Source: CAYOID01 sp964573115
GTDB taxonomy: Bacteria > Desulfobacterota > Desulfovibrionia > Desulfovibrionales > Desulfothermaceae
Assembly (NCBI GenBank): GCA_964573115.1
Contig: CAZNIP010000002.1
Span: 18,683 to 82,682 of the forward strand
Direction: 5' to 3'
Length of the DNA stretch: 64,000 nucleotides
Below are positions 9,106 to 17,631 of the stretch, piece after piece. Each line of letters begins with the position of its first letter. Positions within the stretch are counted from its first letter, which is position 1. The notes under the pieces were generated by a model, which worked only from the letters and a program-made list of their open reading frames with translations, was not told where the DNA came from and did no database searches. The position numbers and the translations under genes were made by a program.

Positions 9106-11049
9106 ATGCAACAGAATCTGACTCGGAAAATCATCAAGGAGCATCTCCTGGAAGGCTCGATGGAGCCAGGGGAGCCAGTCGCTCTGCGGATCGACCAGAC
9201 GCTGACCCAGGACGCCACAGGGACCATGGCCTATCTGCAGTGGGAGGCCATGGGTCTCGACCGGGTCCGGACGGAGCTCTCGGTCAGCTATGTGGATCAC
9301 AACACCCTCCAGATGGGCTACCGCAATGCCGACGACCACCGCTACCTGCGCACGGTGGCAGCCAGGTCCGGGGTCATTTTCTCCCCTCCGGGCACCGGGA
9401 TCTGCCATCAGCTCCATCTGGAAAACTTCGCCATCCCGGGCAGGACTCTGCTGGGCTCGGACAGCCACACTCCCACAGCCGGAGGTGTGGGATCGCTGGC
9501 CATGGGGGCCGGCGGGCTTTCGGTGGCCCTGGCCATGGCCGGAGAGCCCTACCAGCTGCCCATGCCCAGAGTGGTCCAGGTCGTCCTGCACGGGCGTCTG
9601 ACCGGGTGGGCCACGGCCAAGGACATCATCCTGGAGCTGCTCCGGCAGCTCACGGTCAAGGGCGGTGTTGGGACGGTTCTGGAGTACTCCGGTCCTGGTG
9701 CGGCCTCCCTGAGCGTGCCTGAGCGGGCGACGATCACCAACATGGGGGCTGAGCTGGGGGCCACCTCCTCCATCTTCCCCAGTGACGAGGCAACGAGGCG
9801 CTTTTTGAAGGCCATGGGCCGGGAAAGCGAGTTCCTGCCCCTGGTCCCGGATGCCGAAGCGCCTTATGACCAGACTGTGGAGCTCAATCTGGACACCATC
9901 GTCCCTCTGGCCGCCTGCCCGCACATGCCCGACCGGGTCGTGCCGGTTGAGGAGCTGGACGGTCTGGAGGTGGATCAGGTGGCCATCGGGTCGTGCACCA
10001 ACTCGTCCTATGCCGATCTGAAGACCGTGGCCCGGATCCTGTCCGGCAGGCGGGTCCATCCTGGAACGGATGTCCTTCTCGCCCCCGGGTCCCGGCAGGT
10101 GCTGTCCCTCTTGAGCCGGGAAGACCTGCTGCAGGCCATCCTCGATTCCGGGACCAGGATTCTGGAATGCGCCTGCGGACCCTGCATCGGGATGGGCGGC
10201 TCCCCTGTCTCCAGAGGGGTCAGTCTGCGGACCTTCAACCGGAACTTCGAAGGCCGCAGCGGAACTCAGGATGCTGCAGTCTATCTGGTCAGTCCGGTCA
10301 CGGCTGCCCAGGCTGCTGTCCAGGGCAGGGTGACCCCGCCCGGGACCTGGGGACCTCCAGGGGAGCAGCCGGAATGGCCAGCCGACATTCCCGCCGGCCG
10401 AAGCCATTTCCTCTTTCCCCGGGCCGAGGGCGAAGAGACACCCATCGTTCGCGGACCGAACATCGTCCCCCTGGAGCCTTTTGCCCCGCTTCCGGATGTT
10501 CTCGAGGCCACCGTGCTCATCAAGGTCGGGGACAACATCACCACAGACCACATTCTTCCAGGGGGCCCCCAGGTCACGGCCTTGAGATCCAATGTCCCGG
10601 CGATCAGCAGGCATGTCTTTTCCAGGGTGGATCCCGGGTTCAGCTCAAGGGCTGCGGAAGCCGGCCCGGGACTGATTGTGGGCGGGGAGAACTACGGTCA
10701 GGGTTCAAGCCGTGAACATGCGGCCCTGGCCCCGAGACACCTCGGAGTGACCGTGGTCCTGGCCAAGTCCTTTGCCCGGATTCACCGGGCCAACCTCGTC
10801 AATTTCGGCATCCTGCCCTTGACCTTTGAGCGCCGTTCCGACTATGAGCGCATTCAGAGCGGACAGACCGTGTCCCTGGACTGCCGTGAGCTCTCAGCAG
10901 GGGGCACGGTCCAGCTCGCTCTGGACAGCGGTCCAGGCATGGCCGCAGTCAACGATCTGAGCCCCCGGGAACTGGACATTGTCAGGGCCGGGGGGATGCT
11001 CAATGCGGTTCGCAGCAGGAGATCGGGATCAACAGGACAGCAGGTTTGA
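9106..11049 (+). CDS. acn: Aconitate hydratase
   Basis: This enzyme interconverts citrate and isocitrate in the cytoplasm using a [4Fe-4S] cluster; it has 647 residues. The three cluster cysteines are visible at C297 (GSCTNSS) and C357/C360 (CACGPCIG). Other signatures are GSDSHTPTAGGVGSLAMGAG near 117-136, DNITTDHILPGG opening the swivel domain, and ENYGQGSSREHAAL. The length and order match the shorter, mitochondrial-like aconitase group rather than the ~890-residue AcnA. The start at ATG 9106 (MQQNLTRKII) has a GGAAGA box; an in-frame GTG at 9082 would add eight residues. Upstream lie only repeats, so it probably has its own promoter, which I could not identify. Confidence 0.95.
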   Translation: MQQNLTRKIIKEHLLEGSMEPGEPVALRIDQTLTQDATGTMAYLQWEAMGLDRVRTELSVSYVDHNTLQMGYRNADDHRYLRTVAARSGVIFSPPGTGICHQLHLENFAIPGRTLLGSDSHTPTAGGVGSLAMGAGGLSVALAMAGEPYQLPMPRVVQVVLHGRLTGWATAKDIILELLRQLTVKGGVGTVLEYSGPGAASLSVPERATITNMGAELGATSSIFPSDEATRRFLKAMGRESEFLPLVPDAEAPYDQTVELNLDTIVPLAACPHMPDRVVPVEELDGLEVDQVAIGSCTNSSYADLKTVARILSGRRVHPGTDVLLAPGSRQVLSLLSREDLLQAILDSGTRILECACGPCIGMGGSPVSRGVSLRTFNRNFEGRSGTQDAAVYLVSPVTAAQAAVQGRVTPPGTWGPPGEQPEWPADIPAGRSHFLFPRAEGEETPIVRGPNIVPLEPFAPLPDVLEATVLIKVGDNITTDHILPGGPQVTALRSNVPAISRHVFSRVDPGFSSRAAEAGPGLIVGGENYGQGSSREHAALAPRHLGVTVVLAKSFARIHRANLVNFGILPLTFERRSDYERIQSGQTVSLDCRELSAGGTVQLALDSGPGMAAVNDLSPRELDIVRAGGMLNAVRSRRSGSTGQQV

Positions 11050-11116
11050 AAATCGCACTATGTGTGTCTGGCTCCTGAAAACAGGGCTTGAATCAGCGCA
11101 TCGAAGGTGAAAAAGC

Positions 11117-13009
11117 ATGTTGGAATTCATTCGGCAGAATGCCCAGTCTTGGGGCATCAAGGTCCTCTTCGGCATCATCATCCTCGTGTTTGTCTTCTGG
11201 GGGGTGGGAAGCTTCCGCGGCACTCAGAAGCAGGTCCTGGCCACGGTCAACGACCGGGAGATCGGGACCAAAGAGTTCTTTCGAACCTATGAGCAGCAGC
11301 TTCAGCAGCTGCGTCAGAGGCAGGGCGAGGTCTCCTACGACCGGCTCAAGCAGATGGATTTCAAGCAGCAGATCTTTCAGCGGATGATCGACTCCATCCT
11401 CCTGCTGGACCAGGCCCGGAATCTGGGCATGTTTGCCACCTCTGCAGAGATTCGCGGGGCGGTCATGAACATGGAGGTCTTTCAGGACGAGAGCAAGCGC
11501 TTCGACTCCTCAAGGTATGAGGCCCTGCTTCGGGCCAACCAGATGACCCCGGTCCAGTTCGAGGCCGATGTCCAGACCGATCTGGTCAAACAGAAACTTC
11601 AGTCCTACGTGCTCTCGCCGGTTCAGGTGGCCGAGGCCGAGGCCAGGGAGCTCTTCGCATACGTCCAGGAAAAGGCTGTCATGGAGTACGTCTCTTTCCA
11701 GAGGAGCGACTTCATGGACCAGGTCCAGGTCGATGAGCAAGAGATCCAGTCCTTTTACCAGGACAACCAGGAGCAGTTTCGGGAGCCGGCCAAAATGGCC
11801 ATGGAGTACCTTCTGCTGACTCCGGAACATGTGGCCCGGTACCAGCAGGTATCGGATGAGGAGATTGCGTCCTCCTACGAGCAGAACAGGGAGGCCTATG
11901 CCCGGCCGGAACAGGTCAAGGCCAGCCACATCCTGGTCCGGTTGGACCAGGAGGCTTCAGCTGCGGAGGAACAGGAGGCCAGGGCCAGGATCGAGACGGC
12001 CAGGGCCCGCCTGGATCAAGGGGAGTCCTTTGCCTCTGTGGCCAAAGACCTGTCTGAGGGACCGAGCAGTGGTGAAGGCGGCGATTTGGGCTGGTTCGGG
12101 CGAGGCTCCATGGTCCCGGCCTTTGAAGACGAGGCCTTCAGCCTCGAGCCTGGCCAGGTCAGCTCTGTGGTTCGGACCAGATTCGGTCTGCACCTGATCA
12201 AGGTCGAGGACAAGCGCAAAGCCGGCTATCGGCCCCTGGAAGAGGTCAGAGACGAGATCAGGCAGCGGATAGCCGAAGACAAGGCGGCTGACCGGCTCGA
12301 TGACTTGCTGGACCAGGCCCTGGAGCTTCTGCTGGCCAAAGGAGACCTGGAAGCCGTGGCCGGCGAGCTGGGGGTTGAACTCCAGGATTCGGGTCTGTTC
12401 AGCAAAGCCCGGGGGCCCCAGGGACTGGAGATCGAGCCCGAGGACCTGGAGAGCCTCTTTGCCATGCAGGAGGGCATGGTCACGGACACGCCGCTGCTCT
12501 TGAAGAACGGCTACCTCCTGGCCCGGAAGACCGAGTCCGTGGCCTCGAGCATCAAGCCCCTGGATCAGGTCAAGTCCGGGATCGTGCAGCAACTGAAGCA
12601 GGAGCAAGCCCTGAAGCGGGCTGAACAGTCGGCCCAGTCGGCCCTTGACAGGGTTCTCCAGGCCGGCGGCGATCTTTCAAAAGATCACGAGATCCGGACC
12701 TCGGAGCCTTTCAACCGCCGGGGATTCGTTCCCGGGCTGGGTTCAAACCCTGAGCTGGCCTCTGATCTCTTTACCGCCACCAGGGGCCAGTGGCTGGACA
12801 CGACCTATCAGGTTGACGGCGCGGTCATCCTGGCCAGACTGAAGGAACGGGTGCCTGCCGGCGATGAGCAGTGGCAGGAGCAGAAATCCTACTGGATGTC
12901 GGCCATGAACAGGACCCGGGCTCAGGCCTTTCTTGAGGCCTACCTCCAGGGTCTGAGGGACAGGGCCGAGATTGAGGTCCTCACCCCCGAGATCCTGGCC
13001 TATGATTGA
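11117..13009 (+). CDS. ppiD: PpiD-type periplasmic chaperone / peptidyl-prolyl isomerase
   Basis: This is a 630-residue membrane-anchored folding factor for proteins leaving the Sec translocon. An N-terminal anchor spans 12-33 (WGIKVLFGIIILVFVFWGVG), followed by a SurA_N-like helical chaperone domain (about 40-260, LATVNDREIGTKEF) and a parvulin domain (about 268-365: VKASHILVRL … GGDLGWFGRGSMVPAFEDEAF … GLHLIKV). A second chaperone-like region occupies 380-630. The length fits PpiD. It follows aconitase by 67 bases without a clear terminator between. Confidence 0.94.
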   Translation: MLEFIRQNAQSWGIKVLFGIIILVFVFWGVGSFRGTQKQVLATVNDREIGTKEFFRTYEQQLQQLRQRQGEVSYDRLKQMDFKQQIFQRMIDSILLLDQARNLGMFATSAEIRGAVMNMEVFQDESKRFDSSRYEALLRANQMTPVQFEADVQTDLVKQKLQSYVLSPVQVAEAEARELFAYVQEKAVMEYVSFQRSDFMDQVQVDEQEIQSFYQDNQEQFREPAKMAMEYLLLTPEHVARYQQVSDEEIASSYEQNREAYARPEQVKASHILVRLDQEASAAEEQEARARIETARARLDQGESFASVAKDLSEGPSSGEGGDLGWFGRGSMVPAFEDEAFSLEPGQVSSVVRTRFGLHLIKVEDKRKAGYRPLEEVRDEIRQRIAEDKAADRLDDLLDQALELLLAKGDLEAVAGELGVELQDSGLFSKARGPQGLEIEPEDLESLFAMQEGMVTDTPLLLKNGYLLARKTESVASSIKPLDQVKSGIVQQLKQEQALKRAEQSAQSALDRVLQAGGDLSKDHEIRTSEPFNRRGFVPGLGSNPELASDLFTATRGQWLDTTYQVDGAVILARLKERVPAGDEQWQEQKSYWMSAMNRTRAQAFLEAYLQGLRDRAEIEVLTPEILAYD

Positions 13010-13176
13010 TTCCGACGGCGAACGTCCCCACCAGCTGAGCGCGTACGAAACTTGATCACAAGGGAGGTTCTGCCTTGATCAAACTGTCTGCAGCACGATG
13101 GCCCGCTCTGCTCAAAAGCTAGGTTCGTTCTTCAGTTCAAACCCAAATAGACAGCGCGGCCAGAGGCTGCGCTGAC

Positions 13177-13205
13177 TTGACAGGCATAACGACTTCTTCT
13201 ATGTT
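13177..13205 (+). promoter_or_regulatory. Sigma70 promoter of rpsF-rpsR-rplI-dnaB
   Basis: TTGACA (13177-13182), a 17-base spacer and TATGTT (13200-13205) form a near-consensus promoter. It starts transcription about 55 bases before rpsF. The -35 box overlaps the end of a degenerate REP-like hairpin (GCGCGGCCAGAGGCTGCGC). Confidence 0.8.
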
Positions 13206-13266
13206 TCCTCTTTTGCCTTGCTTTTGCCACCAGGCAGAAGCCACAGACCACAAGGAGACCAGGAGC

Positions 13267-13584
13267 ATGATGCGAAAATTCGAAACCTTGATCTTGTTCA
13301 GTCCGGACTTGTCCACTGAAGACCGCGAGGGTCTGGTGGAGATGCTCAAGGGCGTGATCCAGAACGAGTCAGGCCAGGTGGCCGATGTCGACGACTGGGG
13401 ATCCCGGGAGCTGGCCTATCCAGTCCAGAAGCACACCAGGGGCCGGTATGTCCGCCTGGAATATGGAGCGCCTGGCGCCACCGTGTCGGAGCTCGAGCGC
13501 AGGATCCGCATTGCCGACGGCATACTCAAGTTTTTGACCGTGAAACTGGACAACACGTTCCAGCCAGCTGCTGAGGAGGCCTGA
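13267..13584 (+). CDS. rpsF: 30S ribosomal protein S6
   Basis: This small-subunit protein binds S18 and 16S rRNA; it has 105 residues from the chosen start. MMRKFETLILFSPDLS and VDDWGSRELAYPVQKHTRGRYVRLEY are typical, and the C-terminus is a short acidic tail. An AAGGAG box at 13252-13257 fits ATG 13267; the next codon is also ATG (13270). Longer upstream reading is ruled out because it would start inside the promoter. It is the first gene of the S6-S18-L9-DnaB block. Confidence 0.97.
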   Translation: MMRKFETLILFSPDLSTEDREGLVEMLKGVIQNESGQVADVDDWGSRELAYPVQKHTRGRYVRLEYGAPGATVSELERRIRIADGILKFLTVKLDNTFQPAAEEA

Positions 13585-13586
13585 TC

Positions 13587-13841
13587 ATGGCATTCAAATT
13601 CACACCCCGCAAAAAGTACTGCCGTTTCTGCGCTGACAAGGATCTGCCCCTGGATTACAAGCGGGCGGACATCCTTCAGGACTTCGTGACCGACCGGGGC
13701 AAGATCATTGCCCGGAGGATCACCGGGACCTGCGCCAAGCACCAGCGCAAGCTGACCACTGAAATCAAACGGGCCCGGCAGATGGCCCTGTTGTACTACA
13801 CCACTGTCCACAGCACCGGGGTCAAAAAGAAGACCGTTTAG
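13587..13841 (+). CDS. rpsR: 30S ribosomal protein S18
   Basis: This is the S6-binding partner in the platform of the small subunit, 84 residues. It begins MAFKFTPRKKYCRFCADK with a CxxC pair and ends in the basic helix ITGTCAKHQRKLTTEIKRAR, standard for the family. The extra cysteines suggest the zinc-binding version. It starts two bases after the rpsF stop, so the two are likely coupled. Confidence 0.98.
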   Translation: MAFKFTPRKKYCRFCADKDLPLDYKRADILQDFVTDRGKIIARRITGTCAKHQRKLTTEIKRARQMALLYYTTVHSTGVKKKTV

Positions 13842-13850
13842 GAGTGAAGT

Positions 13851-14327
13851 ATGGAAGTCATACTGCGAACAGATATCGAAAACCTGGGCAGGCTGGGGGA
13901 GATCGTCAAGGTCAAACCCGGATATGCCAGGAATTTTCTGCTGCCTCAAAACATGGCCATGCTGGCGACTCCGGGCAACAAACGCCTTTTTGAGCAACAG
14001 CGCAAGAAGCTCCAGGAGAGGCAGAACGCGGCCCGATCAGCGGCCCAGAGCCTGGCCGAAAAGCTTGACGAGCTGACCCTGACCATTCCTGTGCGGGTCG
14101 GGGAAGGCGACAAGCTCTACGGTTCGGTGACCTCGACCATCATCGGTGATCGGCTGGCCGAGCTGGGCTTCGAGATCGACAAGAAAAAGATTGAGCTGGA
14201 CAATCCAATCAGGGCTTTGGGCGACTATGCAGTGCCTGTACGTCTCTACCCAGAGGTGCGCCCGGAACTGACAGTATCAGTGGTTCGACATGACGAAGGA
14301 CAATCCAGGGACGAGGAACAGGAGTAA
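13851..14327 (+). CDS. rplI: 50S ribosomal protein L9
   Basis: L9 is a two-domain large-subunit protein of 158 residues. The N-terminal RNA-binding domain is MEVILRTDIENLGRLGEIVKVKPGYARNFLLP, followed by the long connecting helix (KRLFEQQRKKLQERQNAARSAAQ) and the C-terminal domain (GEGDKLYGSVTSTIIGDRLAE). It follows rpsR by nine bases, and its end overlaps the start of dnaB by 38 bases. Confidence 0.97.
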   Translation: MEVILRTDIENLGRLGEIVKVKPGYARNFLLPQNMAMLATPGNKRLFEQQRKKLQERQNAARSAAQSLAEKLDELTLTIPVRVGEGDKLYGSVTSTIIGDRLAELGFEIDKKKIELDNPIRALGDYAVPVRLYPEVRPELTVSVVRHDEGQSRDEEQE

Positions 14328-15762
14328 GGCTCAGCAGGCCAAAGGAGATGGCGCCTCTCAATCCCTGACTCACGTCAACAGCGACCTGCTGCGAAAACTC
14401 CCCCCTCAAAACATCGAAGCGGAACAAGCCGTTTTGGGGGGGGTTTTTTTACGTAATTCCATCTTCCATTCTCTTGTGGATCTCCTGCAGGAGGATGATT
14501 TCTACTCCCCGGTCCACACGACCATCTTCCAGGTCTTTCTCGACCTCTACCGGCGGAACATCCCCATCGATCTGGTCACGGTGGCTGAGGAGCTGCAAAA
14601 GAAAGGCAAGCTGGAAGAGATCGGCGGGGCGGTCTACCTGACCTCCCTGACCGAGTCCGTGGCCAGTGCGGCCAATGCCTTGAGCTATGCGGCCATCGTC
14701 CGGGAAAAGTCCGTCCGACGGCACCTGATCCAGGAATCGGCCTCGATCATCGCCAGCGCCTATGAATCCGGCGAGGAAACCGACTCCCTCCTGGACAAGG
14801 CCGAGCAATCCATCTTCAGGATCTCCGAGTCCAGGGCCAGGTCGGGCTTCCGATCCTCGGGGGAGCTCGTGGTCCAGGTCTTCGAGCAGCTGGAACAGAG
14901 GTTCGAGAGAAAGGAACTCATCACCGGGGTTCCCACCGGATACCACAAGTTCGACGAGATCACGGCCGGGCTGCAGCGAACCGACCTGATCATCATCGCC
15001 GGGCGGCCCAGCATGGGCAAGACCGCCTTCGGGCTGAACGTGGCCATGCGGGCGGCGGTGACCAACGAGATCCCGGTGGCCATCTTCTCCCTGGAGATGT
15101 CCATGGAGCAGCTCATGATGCGCATGCTCTGCGCCTGGGGCAAGGTCGACCTGTCCAGGATGCGCAGCGGCTTCCTCCAGGACGAGGACTGGGCCAGGCT
15201 CTACCAGGCAGCAGAGTCCCTGTCCAACGCCCCGGTGTACATCGACGACACCCCCGCCCTGGACCCCATGGAGCTGAGGGCCCGCTGCCGCAGGCTCAAA
15301 GGGGAGAAGGGCCTGGGCATGGTCATCGTGGACTATCTGCAGCTCATGCACACCAGCCAGCGCAAGGACTCCAGGGAACAGGAGATCTCGCACATTTCCA
15401 GGAACCTGAAGTCCCTGGCCAAGGAAGTGGATGTCCCGGTGGTGGCCCTGGCCCAGCTGAACCGCAAGGTGGAGGAGAGGACCAACAAGCGCCCTCTGCT
15501 CTCAGACCTCAGGGAGTCCGGGGCCATCGAGCAGGATGCCGATCTGATCATCTTCCTCTACCGGGATGAGGTCTACAACACCAGGGAGGACAATCCCAAC
15601 CGCGGCGTGGCCGAGATCATCGTGGGCAAGCAGCGCAACGGGCCGACCGGTGCGGCCAAGCTGTCCTACATCAACAGCTGCACCGCCTTTGAAAACCTGG
15701 CCGATCTCCCCGGACCCTCAGAGGAAAGCGGCTTTGACACCTCCATGCACATGCAGGAATGA
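14290..15762 (+). CDS. dnaB: Replicative DNA helicase DnaB
   Basis: This hexameric 5'-3' helicase of the replication fork has 490 residues. The N-terminal collar domain covers about 35-140 (LPPQNIEAEQAVLGGVFLRN) and the RecA-like motor 190-460, with Walker A GRPSMGKTA, the H1a region IFSLEMSMEQLMMRML, Walker B VIVDYLQLM, and the arginine-finger region near DLRESGAIEQDADLIIFLYR. The start at 14290 lies inside rplI; the first ~35 residues are low-complexity and a later start is possible. Placement after rplI is conserved in many bacteria. Confidence 0.96.
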   Translation: MTKDNPGTRNRSKAQQAKGDGASQSLTHVNSDLLRKLPPQNIEAEQAVLGGVFLRNSIFHSLVDLLQEDDFYSPVHTTIFQVFLDLYRRNIPIDLVTVAEELQKKGKLEEIGGAVYLTSLTESVASAANALSYAAIVREKSVRRHLIQESASIIASAYESGEETDSLLDKAEQSIFRISESRARSGFRSSGELVVQVFEQLEQRFERKELITGVPTGYHKFDEITAGLQRTDLIIIAGRPSMGKTAFGLNVAMRAAVTNEIPVAIFSLEMSMEQLMMRMLCAWGKVDLSRMRSGFLQDEDWARLYQAAESLSNAPVYIDDTPALDPMELRARCRRLKGEKGLGMVIVDYLQLMHTSQRKDSREQEISHISRNLKSLAKEVDVPVVALAQLNRKVEERTNKRPLLSDLRESGAIEQDADLIIFLYRDEVYNTREDNPNRGVAEIIVGKQRNGPTGAAKLSYINSCTAFENLADLPGPSEESGFDTSMHMQE

Positions 15763-15805
15763 TCAGCCCGGGGCGGGCTGACGCACCCCGGACAACAGGA
15801 CAGAC

Positions 15806-17095
15806 ATGACCTTCGAATGCCTTCATCCAGAGGAGAGGTTGACGCGGGACGAGCTGGACCACCTTCAGGTTCAGCGCCTCAGGACCATGGCGAACACGGC
15901 TCTGCAGGCTCCCTTCTACGCCCGGAAAGCGGAGGAGCTCAAGGCTGCAGACATCAAGAGCCCCGAAGACATTCAGGGCCTTCCCCTGACGACCAAAGAC
16001 GACCTCCGCAGCGGCTACCCCTTTGGCTTCCTGACCAGGCCGGTCTCCGACATGGTCCGGCTGCACGCCTCGTCCGGCACCACTGGATCTCCAACGGCCA
16101 TCCTGTACACCAGGGAGGACCTGGACACCTGGGCCGATCTGGTGGCCAGGTGCATGTTCATGGTCGGGATCAGGCCTGGAGACACCTTTCAGAACCTGAG
16201 CGGCTACGGGCTGTTCACCGGCGGGCTGGGCATCCACTATGGGGCGGAGCGCCTGGGGTGCCTGACCATCCCGGCCGGGGCCGGCAACAGCAGGCGACAG
16301 ATCAAGCTGCTCCGGGATTTTCAGGTTCAGGCCATTCACATCATCCCCTCCTACGCCCTCCGCCTGGCTCAGGTCCTGCACGAGACAGGGGTCGACCCCG
16401 AGACCCTGGCCTTGAACATTGCCCTGATCGGGGCCGAGCCCCATTCCGGGGAGATCAGGACCAGGATTGAAGACCTCTTTCAGATCAAGGCCTACAACTC
16501 CTACGGGCTCTCGGAGATGAACGGCCCCGGCGTGGCCTTTGAATGCCCGATCCAGAGCGGGATGCACCTCTGGGAAGACAATTTCCTGGCCGAGATTCTG
16601 GATCCTGAGACCCTGGAGCCTGTCCCGGAGGGCGAACTCGGGGAGCTCGTCCTGACCACCCTGAACAGGGAGGGCATGCCTCTGATCCGGTATCGGACCA
16701 AAGACCTGACCAGGTTCATCCCCGGGGAGTGCTCCTGCGGGCGGGTGCACAAAAGGATTGACCGGATCATGGGCCGTTCCGACGACATGATCATTCTCAA
16801 GGGGGTCAACATCTACCCCATGCAGGTCGAGCAGGTCCTCATGGCCATCCCGGAAGTGGGCCAGAACTACCTCATCGTTCTGGAACGAAACGGCGACATC
16901 GATCAGATGCGGGTCAAGGTGGAGATCAAGGACGGGTGCTTTGTCGAAGACATGCGGGTCCTGCGGGGGCTCGAACAGCGGATCACCAGGCTGCTCCGGG
17001 AGGAGATCCTGATCACGCCCAAGGTCGATCTGGTGGAGCACAACAGTCTGCCCAGGAATCAGGGCAAGGCCGAACGAGTCCAGGACAAACGCTGA
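15806..17095 (+). CDS. Phenylacetate-CoA ligase family (PaaK-like) enzyme
   Basis: This AMP-forming acyl-CoA ligase of 429 residues would activate an aryl- or other carboxylic acid with ATP and CoA. The P-loop-like adenylation motif is HASSGTTGSPTAILYTRED; later come YGLSEMNGPGVAFEC and the hinge CSCGRVHKRIDRIMGRSDDMI followed by ILKGVNIYP. PaaK-like proteins are abundant in anaerobes growing on aromatics or using indolepyruvate/phenylpyruvate oxidation of amino acids, but no ferredoxin oxidoreductase lies nearby. The substrate is unassigned. It sits 43 bases downstream of dnaB. Confidence 0.9.
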   Translation: MTFECLHPEERLTRDELDHLQVQRLRTMANTALQAPFYARKAEELKAADIKSPEDIQGLPLTTKDDLRSGYPFGFLTRPVSDMVRLHASSGTTGSPTAILYTREDLDTWADLVARCMFMVGIRPGDTFQNLSGYGLFTGGLGIHYGAERLGCLTIPAGAGNSRRQIKLLRDFQVQAIHIIPSYALRLAQVLHETGVDPETLALNIALIGAEPHSGEIRTRIEDLFQIKAYNSYGLSEMNGPGVAFECPIQSGMHLWEDNFLAEILDPETLEPVPEGELGELVLTTLNREGMPLIRYRTKDLTRFIPGECSCGRVHKRIDRIMGRSDDMIILKGVNIYPMQVEQVLMAIPEVGQNYLIVLERNGDIDQMRVKVEIKDGCFVEDMRVLRGLEQRITRLLREEILITPKVDLVEHNSLPRNQGKAERVQDKR

Positions 17096-17098
17096 AGG

Positions 17099-17617
17099 AT
17101 GGCTATGGGCCTGGCAGAGCTGCTCGCTGGAGTGATCATTCTGGTCCTGTTTCTCCTCTGGGCCACCAATTTTCTCGGCCTGCCAGGAAACTGGGTCATC
17201 ATTGCGGTCATGGGTCTCTGGAAATGGACTCACCCCGAGATTCAGGCCGGCTGGTGGTTCTTTCTGCTCCTCATCGCCCTGGCCGGGGCGGCCGAGCTCA
17301 TCGAGTTCGGCAGCCAGGTCTGGGGGGCCAGGCGATACGGCGGATCGAACAGGGGCAGCTGGGGAGCCCTGCTTGGGGCCTTTGCCGGAGCGATTCTCGG
17401 GGCCCCGCTGCTGCTGGGGCTGGGGGCCATTGTCGGAGCTGTGGCCGGGGCCTTTGTCGGCAGCCTGATTTTTGAACTCTGGGTCGGTCGGTCGTGGGCA
17501 GAGGCTTTGACGGCCTCCAAAGGGGCCATGTGGGGACGGGTTTTCGGCCTGGCGGCCAAGGCAGGTCTGGGCATGCTCGTGCTCAGTCTGAGTGTGCCCA
17601 GAGTCTGGCCAGGATAG
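17099..17617 (+). CDS. DUF456 family membrane protein
   Basis: This small integral membrane protein of 172 residues is glycine- and alanine-rich. It has three to four hydrophobic segments: LLAGVIILVLFLLWATNFLG (6-25), FLLLIALAGAAELI, the AFAGAILGAPLLLGLGAIVG block and the C-terminal LAAKAGLGMLVLSLSV. The motif GLPGNWVI near the N-terminus and the GAxxGxxxGxPxxxGxGAIVGAxxGAFxG repeat are DUF456 hallmarks. Function is unknown. It starts three bases after the ligase gene and ends 14 bases before thrC, so co-transcription is likely. Confidence 0.85.
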   Translation: MAMGLAELLAGVIILVLFLLWATNFLGLPGNWVIIAVMGLWKWTHPEIQAGWWFFLLLIALAGAAELIEFGSQVWGARRYGGSNRGSWGALLGAFAGAILGAPLLLGLGAIVGAVAGAFVGSLIFELWVGRSWAEALTASKGAMWGRVFGLAAKAGLGMLVLSLSVPRVWPG

Positions 17618-17631
17618 CCATGGGAGAGGAC

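Noticed and set aside
14430..14460. G-run followed by TTTTTTT inside dnaB, resembling a terminator.
   Set aside because: No stem precedes it and it lies within conserved coding sequence (VLGGVFLRN).
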